A stretch of 28,812 nucleotides of DNA from positions 1-28,812 of the forward strand of contig LRSR01012881.1 of assembly GCA_001579985.1 (NCBI GenBank), given 5' to 3'. This DNA is from Hypsibius dujardini (Eukaryota > Tardigrada > Eutardigrada > Parachela > Hypsibiidae). Below are positions 9,390 through 17,900 of the stretch, piece after piece; positions within the stretch are counted from its first letter, which is position 1; the number at the start of each line of letters is the position of its first letter. Both the position numbers and the translations under genes were made by a program. The notes beneath the pieces were generated by a model, which worked only from the letters and a program-made list of their open reading frames with translations, had not been told where the DNA came from and did not search any database.

Positions 9390-9490
9390 TTCGCTGTACC
9401 GTACATACTCAGACACCTAGACACATATGTATTGCAGTTGGCAGCAGATACGTTCATTCTGTTTTCCGATCTCTAAGATTTGCTTATTTC
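9390..9490 (+). repeat. fragment of the pogo/Tigger-like element
   Basis: ATACGTTCATTCTGTTTTCC and flanking CA-rich sequence match about 16,285-16,385 of the Tigger-like element (GTGCGTTCATTCTGTTCTTC). This suggests a dispersed remnant of the same family. Confidence 0.5.
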
Positions 9491-9832
9491 GGCCATGCCA
9501 CAAGGGAAGGTAAGCATTTCGATGCGATTTGTGTCTTTTTTCTCAAGTTCGGTTTTCAAATTGTTTTCAAATTGTTCCAACGCAGCACCAAATGATCGAA
9601 ACAGTACAGTATTCTGTTTAGCGTTCGGCCCGATTCCATTGTTGGCGATGCAGGTATAAACACCCGCATCGTCCTCCTGCACATCGTAGATCACGAGCTC
9701 ATGATGCCGCTGAACATGCTGGGCGCCGTCGGATGGACCAATGACGTGGTTATTTTGCCGCCAGAACACCTGCGGCTCCAGCTCGCCTTGAGCGTCACCG
9801 ACAGGGTGACACTCTAACCTGATTCGGCAGGC
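9473..9832 (-). pseudogene. immunoglobulin (I-set-like) domain fragment
   Basis: On the minus strand the frame reads RLECHPVGDAQG, EPQVFWRQNN, ELVIYDVQ, then EDDAGVYTCIANNGIG. This is an Ig domain from strand B (first Cys) through the F strand (DxGxYxC), with the core Trp present. The preceding PGPNDMPAESG, typical of the A strand, lies in another frame near 9,860-9,828, so there is a frameshift or an exon boundary at AATCAG|GTTAGAG. After the domain the frame runs on to a stop at 9,473 without recognisable sequence. No neighbouring Ig or fibronectin domains were found, so this is probably an isolated gene fragment. A single exon of a larger gene outside the window is the alternative. Confidence 0.6.
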
Positions 9833-9859
9833 ATGTCGTTTGGACCAGGGGAAATGTAG

Positions 9860-10595
9860 GCTGCGTAGCCTGGATAAGTGAAGTACAACAGTATTTCTCG
9901 AAGTAACACAAGGAAATTTATCGAGAAAACGGGTTTGGACCTTATGGTAAAAATAAGTGAGATTTGGTCTCTATTCTATACAAGATAGTCGAACTTCACG
10001 CAAAATAACAATAAAGAGACGAGCTGGTTCGAAAATTTGCTAGCACGCACGGTAGCAAGAGTCATCCAGTGAGGGTCCAGTGGCGCACCAAGCTCCGGCC
10101 GGGGGGGGGGGCAGTATCGTGCCGCAACAAGTTTTTTATTTGTTAAAAAATTGCCTTAGTTCGTAACAATTCGTAATAACTTACAACTGTCTGGACGTAT
10201 TTTGCTAATTGCTCAACGGTCAGCATTGTAGTGCTCAATTTAATTAAACATTAACGGAAAATGACAGCCGTTGAAATTCGAACAATTATTAAAAGAAAAA
10301 ACAATACTTGGGTGAATATTTGAATTTCAGACTTACCAGAAAAAGGTAAGGGTCCCCCTTGTGGTTTTCTGTATTTCGACTATTTTAAAAATTGCCGTAT
10401 GGACATTATATTTTTTCCTGTTGTCAACAGATCGTCCCCCAGCCCGAGCAGTTTTGAAACAAATCCGAAAGGACCGAAAATCCCCCCCCCCAGGAACAAA
10501 AAAACAAGGGTAATTTCCCGATTGTCTCGCCCCCCGGAACGCGCTTTCACAGAGCTCGATCTAGTAAAAAGGCGAGGCTTTATGCTAATTGATTC
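9860..10595. other. no confident gene
   Basis: I see no recognisable domain in this stretch. Poly-G and poly-C tracts near 10,100 and 10,484 may be low-quality sequence. Confidence 0.4.
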
Positions 10596-10599
10596 CTTA

Positions 10600-11614
10600 G
10601 GGTGCGTCTCAAATTCGTAACTGTACCATAACGAACCATAACTGTACCGTACCGTTTCACCGGTTCGGATTTGAGACACTCAATGTTTCGAACGGTATTT
10701 CGAACGGTGACAGTACGGTACGGTTTCAAAAAAGATTCGTTTTGGACTAGTTCGGTACGGTTCAGTGGAGCGGTTCGGTATAACGGCGTCTCAGATTTCT
10801 GCGGTTCGCGTTTCACATCGTTTTTAAAATTAGTGTCCAATCAATCAACAAATCAACCGGAGCAACGCATCAGCTGATTAGTGTCAATCCACCAATCAAG
10901 CGACCAATTGACTGGACCGACTTCAGGGAGATCTGGTTTGTTTTCTCCCCTACAGTGCGAGGCTTCGGAAATTTTAGAGAGCTAACTTCTTTCATGAAAT
11001 AGCAGAGGATTAGTTCAGTCACCCTATTTAGTTGCGTCTCCAGTCCATTGTGCAATTGATCATGTTTTCGGGCAGGAATTCACCGCTTTCGGGAAATGGA
11101 TGTTTTAGCACACAATCAAGAACAAACGAATCAACTCGTCGAAAAACATCTCATCGCGAATGATTAATTTCGACGCTTTTGTTCATTTGTTTTCTTAAAG
11201 CAAGCGTAAAAATTGTTATAACTACATTTATCTTCGCGAACAATTTAAACTAAAAATTTTGGAGGAAGCAATCGACTGTCGGGGTTGATCAACGAGATAC
11301 CCCAAAAACCACCTCCCATAGGTGGTTACGGAGATACAGCCAGAAACAAAGGAAAAGTGACGTAACGCAAAACGAATTTAGTTCGAACCGTAATAATTTG
11401 AGACACGGGTAAGATTCGAGTTAAGGTTATGGCAAAACCGCGGTATGGTACGGTACGATACGAATTTGAGACAGAAAAGGTTTCGAACCATACCGGTGTC
11501 TCACATCTTTTTGGTTCGGAAAACCGTATCTCGAGGTACGGTTTGCCAAAACGGCAAATCTGAGACACCGTTACGGTTACGTTACGGGTTTTGATACAGA
11601 TTTGAGACGCACCC
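10600..11614. mobile_element. non-autonomous Harbinger/PIF-like DNA transposon
   Basis: The element begins GGGTGCGTCTCAAAT at 10,600 and ends with the inverse ATTTGAGACGCACCC region at 11,614. It is flanked by a direct TTA on each side (10,597-10,599 and 11,615-11,617). A 3-bp TTA/TAA target duplication and GG-starting termini are features of the PIF/Harbinger superfamily. Both ends are dense in repeats of TTTGAGAC/GTCTCAAA and of a GGTACGGTT-like word, which look like subterminal transposase-binding repeats. The centre (about 10,820-11,390) has no transposase ORF. It inserted next to the decayed astacin gene. Confidence 0.8.
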
Positions 11615-11639
11615 TTAGATCTCGCCAGTTTGATAGTGG

Positions 11640-12335
11640 ACAGAGATGGGACAGGTGGGCGAATCACGCCATCACCATCATACAACTTCTTGCGTCGCTG
11701 TTGACCTATGAGCGGCATGCCGTCTCGTTGGCCGATGAACCTCTCGTTGGCCGATGAACTATCACATCCTCGTTGGGTTTGATGGCAAACATCGGGACAA
11801 GCATATCGTAGTGTATGATGGAGCCGTAATCGTACTATGTATTAAGATTATTGGTGTCCTGGTCTTGGAATTGGAAAGTACGGCTTGCTCTTTATAACAG
11901 GACCCCTTGCTTCGATACATTGACACGATACAAACGATGGAATATAAATAATTTTACCTGGCCTAATGTCGTCCCAATTATTCCAGACGTGATTATCTCG
12001 ATCTGATTGGTTCTGTTTGTGGTAGAATCTCAGAGCATGCAGGAACTCATGGACCGCAATGTCAAGCGTGACACAGCCAGTTCACGCCAGGTTTAGGGTT
12101 TGCCTTTCGCCAATTCGTTCCATGTACGATCAACAACTATTTAGTAATTGAAACTGAAAGATTATACATTTATTCTGTATAAATAATAATCTCAGAGCGA
12201 GCTACCTTCCCGGATGGGCTTTGATTTTGATAAAGTCTTCCTGGTTGGTCCGCTGCTCAAACTGAATGCAAGAGAGAGACCGGATGTGTTCCGTCGCTTG
12301 CGTTATTATAGCTCCTTTGCACGTGTCTTCAGCAA
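11640..12335 (-). pseudogene. astacin-family zinc metalloprotease pseudogene
   Basis: Three minus-strand blocks in astacin order are visible. About 12,335-12,206 reads TCKGAIITQATEHIRSLSC then FEQRTNQEDFIKI and ends at a donor AAG|GTAGCT. About 12,127-11,958 reads RIGERQTLNLA, stop, TGCVTLDIAV, HEFLHALRFYHKQ, DRDNHV and NWDDIRPG, ending at CAG|GTAAAA. About 11,880-11,640 reads DTNNLNT, stop, YDYGSIIHY, FAIKPNEDV and IGQRDGM. Active astacins carry HExxHxxGxxHE; here the Gly is Arg and the final Glu is Lys. There is an in-frame TGA before TGCVT and an in-frame TAG before YDYGS. A 19-bp tandem duplication (11,722-11,759) adds further damage. The gene is dead by sequence. It lies divergent to defensin-like copy 2. 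Confidence 0.85.
11722..11759. repeat. 19-bp tandem duplication
   Basis: TCTCGTTGGCCGATGAAC occurs twice in direct tandem, inside the last block of the astacin pseudogene. Confidence 0.85.
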
Positions 12336-12563
12336 AATACTCAGGTCGTTAAGAGATTGCAATACCAGATAATAATCTAGTAATGTGACCCTCCCGAAAA
12401 ACGCTATTAGAAATATGTATACAATCGATAACGGTTACATTTTCTGTCTTAAATACCGTTTCATATTGCGTAACAAAGCAGCTTATAACTCTTTTTAGTC
12501 CCTGAATTGAAAAGGTGACCAAGCGGAGTACCACTTATGACACCAATTTTATTGGGACTTCTC

Positions 12564-12639
12564 GGTAGATCAATGCGCATAAACAGTAAACAGGATGTAA
12601 AACGAAAGACACGCAAGATGGTATAAAAATCGGTGGACG
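12564..12639 (+). promoter_or_regulatory. proximal promoter of defensin-like copy 2
   Basis: ATAAACA (12,579-12,585) and GTAAACA (12,586-12,592), adjacent forkhead-type motifs, precede TATAAAAA at 12,622-12,629. The TATA box lies 135 bp upstream of the ATG, leaving room for a 5' leader of about 100 nt. The block is almost identical in copies 1 and 3. Upstream homology for this copy stops near 12,550, so the block is the minimal shared upstream region. Confidence 0.6.
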
Positions 12640-12756
12640 TTGTTGGGTCTTTCATTCCTTTTCGTGCTTCTTTAGCTTGTCGTCGGCTACCCAATTCTTC
12701 TCAGTTTCCTTGCTTTAGGTAGATATTTCAGCCCGTCTGCACCTCATTCGTTCAAA

Positions 12757-13065
12757 ATGCACAAAATGGCGGTATTCTTCGTCGCTATGGTCTGCCTGTT
12801 GTCCGTTCTCCAGACAGGTAAGCAACCTAAAGGTTCTGCATGCAGTTAATTTCCAGAATCACTTTTGATCGTCTACAAATTTAACGTGCTGGCCGATGTT
12901 ACAGCTGAAGCGGGATCTTGTGGCTGCCCATTTTCGCCGCGAAAATGCATCCAAAACTGCGAGAAGAGAGGCTTTTTTGGCGGTACCTGTCATGGATTCG
13001 GAAACACCGTTTGCGGCTGCCGAAACTTCAATGGCCAATTGGTCAGCATCGCCAACACCTGCTGA
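12757..13065 (+). CDS. defensin-like secreted peptide, copy 2 (8-Cys, CS-alpha-beta pattern)
   Basis: This is a predicted 89-residue precursor from two exons. Exon 1 is 12,757-12,817, the intron is 12,818-12,856 (39 nt, GTAAGC...TTCCAG, phase 1), and exon 2 is 12,857-13,065. Residues 1-20 (MHKMAVFFVAMVCLLSVLQT) are a signal peptide. A short acidic propeptide-like stretch ending near DVTAEAG precedes the cysteine-rich part. The eight cysteines are spaced C-x-C-x6-C-x3-C-x9-C-x7-C-x-C-x13-C, and the last residue is a cysteine. CIQNC, FFGGTC and VCGC fit the CxxxC, GGxC and CxC signature of invertebrate defensins. The first and last cysteines would make an extra bridge, as in eight-cysteine drosomycin-type peptides. 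An extracellular antimicrobial role is inferred. A neurotoxin-like or signalling role cannot be excluded from the fold alone. The TATA promoter lies at 12,622. Confidence 0.82.
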
Positions 13066-13511
13066 AATTAAATACCAAGGGCGCACTAGCTCACCAACAA
13101 GTGACTTCCTGAATCCTGATATGCTACTATCCTGTATTCAAATTAAACAGCATGACTTGCATTTAAAAAGGAATTATGAAAAATCTATTGCGGTCTTGCG
13201 GAACAATTCATGAGTCTTAGCTTTTGGTAGTATTAGCTGCATTGCAGCGTATTACCCAAAACATATTCATGGTTCTGTGGACACATCAGAAACACATTCG
13301 TATTTTTTCCGTCCAAAATAAACCCATGTGATATGAACAAAGTACAATTCGTTCATCATGTCACTACGGTTACTTGATAATGGAGGTCTACCATCGCTCG
13401 CAGTTGCTAATGGCAACCCGATAAAACTCTCCCGCCCCTGCCACGCGCTGGAGTAATCATTCTGTTTAGCGCTGCCGGATTTACGTTTGTACTTTGTAGT
13501 GTACTATACCT

Positions 13512-13820
13512 GTGCTGTTCATACGGGAACTGGAGGAAAATACTGTCTTAAAGCGAAGGTCCTTCAGGATCATACATTCTGACCGTTCCATCGCACATTT
13601 CACATTAAAGTCCCATTCAGGCATCGTATTCTCATATACCGAGCTTGGTGAAGCTTTTGCGATAAATGAACAGAAATTGACAACTGAGATACAAGATTTA
13701 AAACGATTCCTTGTCACCCTCATCACTGACGACCTTCTGACAGTTGTACAGCAAGGTTGCACAAAACAAAATGACGATCGATATTCAGCAAGTCAAGTTT
13801 TGCGGGAACTGGCTTTCTGA
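13512..13820 (+). CDS. conserved ORF beside defensin-like copy 2, unknown
   Basis: This open frame of about 102 codons has no ATG at its 5' end; the frame opens after a TAG at 13,497. It could therefore be an exon or the remnant of one. The C-terminal 60 residues (SYTELGEAFAINEQKLTTE, then DDLLTVVQQG) are conserved in the counterpart at 21,552-21,863. The N-terminal third differs by small compensating frameshifts. The helix-loop-helix rhythm is loosely reminiscent of the winged-helix end of cullins, but I do not regard this as established. It lies about 450 bp downstream of the peptide gene, inside the duplicated block. It may be passenger sequence. Confidence 0.35.
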   Translation: MLFIRELEENTVLKRRSFRIIHSDRSIAHFTLKSHSGIVFSYTELGEAFAINEQKLTTEIQDLKRFLVTLITDDLLTVVQQGCTKQNDDRYSASQVLRELAF

Positions 13821-13909
13821 AAGCCGACAAATCCATAAAAGAATGGTTCTTTAATGAGAACCTAATGGCGGACTATCAATTATCAGTGACAGATTTAATC
13901 ACTCGCGCT

Positions 13910-14245
13910 AGAGGCTCGTTTAGGGTCGCCTTACTGATCGGAACTAGGACCCCTAATGCTAGAATAAGGGGTGGGCAAAGGGGTAAAATGTCCTTTTCAA
14001 GATTGAACCCAAAATGTAACCCCTTCTTCCTAAACATTTTGAAACTTGTGGGGATCTGGGGTCTAATTTCCAGGGGCCCCCGAGATTTCAAACAGTGTTC
14101 AAAAACATTAGTTTTTCATTAAATTTGGACCGTCCTTGAATGTTTTGAACCTTCCATTTGTATTCACCCAAAGGACCTCGACGAACTTCAGGATTTGAAT
14201 GAAAAACTGATGTTTTTGAAAATGAGTTTGAAATCCCAAGGGAAA
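13910..14245. mobile_element. MITE of the GAGGCTCGTT family (copy-2 side)
   Basis: AGAGGCTCGTTTAGGGTCGC and the following sequence match the right terminal repeat of the element at 21,184-21,460 in reverse. The interior (GGGGTGGGCAAAGGGGTAAA, TTCAAGATTGAACCCAAAAT) is also shared. The second terminal repeat is not recognisable, so the right end is approximate. Confidence 0.65.
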
Positions 14246-14249
14246 TCAG

Positions 14250-14930
14250 AAATCAGGAAATCTGACTAAGAAGAAGACGGGAAACGGGAAACACCGGGAC
14301 TAATAGTTCAGACACACGAGTCGGATGGATCCATCAATTTGGAGGGTTAAGTAGCTCTGACATAGTGAACAGGGCGGACAGTGTAGACAGCGTGGACAGG
14401 GTAGACAGGTGGAATGGGGGAATAAGGGGGCAGGGTGGTAGTGCATTGTCTCTTCCCGTCTATCTGCTCTTTCCTTTGTTTTCCTTTGTTTTTTTGTCGC
14501 CTTAGGAGAGGGTGGAAATATGAAAGAGCTGCACATGGAGGCTGTGTCGTGTGTACTGGGTCCGGAGATGATGCGCTCTCGAAATGCAGAGCTTCCGCTC
14601 TTTGACCCTCGCTCCGTTTGCGTTCACACAGCGCGAGCGCTCTCTGCTCGTGTCGATCTCATAAAAAAAGGCGAAGTCCCTCACCTATCCCTAATGATGG
14701 GGACGCTCAACGGTATCGAACAGTATCGCATACCGTAAGCGTACGAGGTACTTATCGAAAGCAAGCACAGTAAATTATGGTCAAGTGTGCATGGCCAGCT
14801 GCGCTTTCTTAATAGTCGGGTTGGAGTTTTCACTGCAGACTGTTTAGACATAGACTCCTAATAGAATAGACTCTTAACGCTAGTGAAGAGATACTAGAAT
14901 TTCTAAATCATGTTGCCAAAAAGGGATATT
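14250..14930. other. no confident gene; 3' flank of the receptor
   Basis: A short GTAGACAG/GTGGACAG-rich tract occupies about 14,370-14,410. A 72-codon plus-strand frame (14,520-14,738) has no recognisable domain. I looked specifically on the minus strand for kinase-homology or guanylate-cyclase motifs continuing the upstream receptor, and saw none. Confidence 0.5.
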
Positions 14931-14931
14931 T

Positions 14932-17900
14932 TCAGTGAAGTAAACGCAAAGCGAATAATCCACGCAAGTTACTAAACAGCCACCAGGCTTCGACAGGAGA
15001 ATAAAGATAGTCTGGATTGACGTCTCCCGGAGCGACCTGGCAGTCGAAGGTAGCGGCACTGAAGGACCCAATAGTGTTCCGTTTCAAATATGTGTTGTTT
15101 GAACCATCTGCAGCGAGATGGGCGACCATGTCGTTCGTTAATATTGTAAGGCGGGCTCCATAACTCCATAAGTAGTTATGGCTACAGGGAAATTGCAGCA
15201 TGCGCTTACCTAACAAAAATGGCGCCACATACACCGAGTAGCACGACGATTGCAGCAACTGATGCTCCAACGACTTTAACTGTTGAGCCTACGCAAGACG
15301 CATAAATAAAACAGAGTTCACGAAACTGCGGAGAACAAAACACTCGGGATAGTGGGCAGGGCAGCCCATCATTTCCCCATGAAATTCAGTTTATACATAT
15401 ATTAATACTTGCCGGATGTGCAACGAATTCCTTGAAATCCACACAGAGGCTCGCTAGGAACCGGCCATGGCCCTGACCATACAGGTGGCCGCAGTCTTTC
15501 CAAGTCATTGAACGTTGGTGACGGTTCGTAAAGCAGAAATGGCTAAATATTAAATATATGAATTCATTTCAACTTTGCAGAAATGGCCAAAGTAAAACCG
15601 ATTAGTATACCAAAACGAAATTTTGTAGCATTTTTTTATTTGTTGTACTGTATTTTTTTTTGAGTTGCTAGCCTTTTATCGTACTAGGCAACAGTTTCAA
15701 TTGGGCGAACGAGCAAAATTGCTTTAAATTGGGCGAACTTTTTCCGCTCCTTCCTACATGAAAAGCTGCGATCTTCTGCACAATCTCAAGCTTTGACAAC
15801 GTCAAAGAAATTTGTGCCAACTAGATGACATGAAAAGCAAAACAATAATCCCGTTGTAGAGTTCTGACGATTGTTTGAAAAAACCAAGGAGAAACTTTGC
15901 AATAATATAGCTGAGATTGTGACGATAGGGAGCCACTCGCGCGTTGATACACGAGTGGAACTAACTACAAAAAAACTCTGTCGATAATGAAGTACGAGGT
16001 AAAACTTTTAATTCGGCTAATGTGCAAAATCGCTTTTAATTCGGCTAACTTTTTGCGTTTCATGCTCTCTCGCTGTCAGTGACTTGGCACAGATATTGAA
16101 ACTTTGATAAAGTCAAACAAAATTTTGCCAACAAGAGGGAATTGAGAGAAAGGCAGGAATACCTCTGTAGAGTTTAGACGACTGTTTTGAAAAAACAAGG
16201 AACATTTTTGCTGTAACAGAGACGGGATTGAGGCGGTAGAGGCGCCACTCGCAGGCTCAGCTCAGGCATACTAGCACACTTTACTCTACAGTCTATACAT
16301 TCTTGTCAGTCACATACAAGCACATACTGCAGGTGACAGCAGGTGCGTTCATTCTGTTCTTCCGGTCTCCAAAATATCATCTCTTCCAAAACTATTCGGT
16401 TTGAATTTTTTATCTGAAAGAAATGTCCACCTGTTTGCAAGAGGTTGTATTTGCAATGTCGTCCCGTGGATTATCTGTTTACTCTGCCGCATGCGAATAT
16501 GCAGTATCTGAAACTACCCTGCGTCAACATTTGGCAAACCCGGGCATTGGATCTGTGGGGCGCCCAACTAAATTTACTGCAGAAGAGGAATTGGCCATCA
16601 TAGATCTCTTAGATAGTTAAGCGGATGCAGGTGTTCCCTTGTTCCCTTCGCAGAAGAGGAGACGGAGGCGGGAAAAATCTGGAGTGAATCGAGTGTTCGG
16701 GTAGCCCTGGTCGAGCGATTGAATAAAGCTGCAGCGGCAACGAAAGAAAAATATGGAAAAACAAAAGAGAAAAAGAAAACGAGCAAAATGGTGGCCAAAA
16801 GGCCGGCTAAAAAAGCGGTAAAAAAAGCGGTTGAAAAGAAAAAACCCAAGAAATAGCTAAATGCTGCGTAGTATGAGTTCGGTCGGTTGTTTTGGTTGCT
16901 TGTACGAGTGCAAGTGATGTTTGTCCCGGGTACCTGGTAGTGAGAAGTGCAATACTTGCGCCCCCTGCCTCCCCCGGTTAGCCGAATTAAAAGGGGATTT
17001 TGACATAAGCCGAAATAAAAGTTTTATCTCGTACTTCTCTTTCACGCAAACAGCCATAACTTTTCTTCTTTTTTTGTCTATAAGAGCCTAGGTGATGCTA
17101 ATCAAAAGGTAATCTAGTTTTGTAAATGCTGGAACAAGGAAAAGAAACATTTTCGCTGAGATTTTGCTAACTTCATTGAAATTGTAAGTAACTGTTTTGG
17201 CTGCTCAAACAGAGCAATCAACTGAGACTAGTACTCTTCGTTGTCATTTGGCGAACACATGCGCCCCCTACTTTTCTCACTTCTCCGAATTATAAGCGAT
17301 TTCGACGTTTGCCGATAAACGTTTAACCTCGTAGTTATACTGTAGTTTAGCTGAAAATTTACCCCATACTGCTCTAATAATACTGTATTACCACAAAACT
17401 ATCATTGTCAGGGTCGTAATAGCCGAGCAAGTTTTGAGCAATCCGTTGTCCCAGTCGGTCAAAGGAAACGTTGCCAATTTTTGTTTGGAAGGTGCGCCCG
17501 AAAAATTGTCTTGCAAAAAGCGTGCCATCGCTGAAGTTGAAGGGTAATTCCTGGCGACGAACTTGGTCTGCCACCTATGGGTCACGCATATGAACCGCAG
17601 TAAGGGAATTTAGTAGACAAAACACGGGAAAGTATACAAAGGAGAACAGGACAAACTTGTGCCACGATGACGAGTGCTGCGTATGAGGAGGCGGCGTACA
17701 CAGTTGGCTGTTAAAATGAAAGACCAAGAATGTGATTCCTCAAAAAGAAAACAAGAAATTGAGTTACGATACCCGTTTGCCGTCGGTGTAGGTGTAATTA
17801 TATTCCGACTCGGACTTAGCCTTCCAGACATTAACGAATGGGTGCGATGCCGGCATGGACAGGTTCTGAATGAACTCCAGTTCAGAACCCAAACCCAATA

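Larger units (their letters stand above)
15680..17342. mobile_element. outer pogo/Tigger-like element, interrupted by a related copy
   Basis: The right end reads, in reverse, CAGTATAACTACGAGGTTAA and abuts a TA at 17,343-17,344, as in pogo-type elements (CAGT terminus, TA target). The left end near 15,681 (GTACTAGGCAACAGTTTCAA, then TTGGGCGAAC twice) is a diverged inverse copy. A second, related element (15,989-17,036) sits inside. The whole lies in the receptor intron 17,391-15,543. Confidence 0.6.

Noticed and set aside
13512-13820. Assignment of the defensin-linked ORF to the cullin family
   Set aside because: Only a loose helix rhythm is shared; no diagnostic residues are visible, so the ORF is left as unknown.
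13876-14091. 71-codon minus-strand ORF
   Set aside because: It lies in the MITE, and the related frame at 21,317-21,517 is the same repeat sequence, so it is explained by the mobile element.
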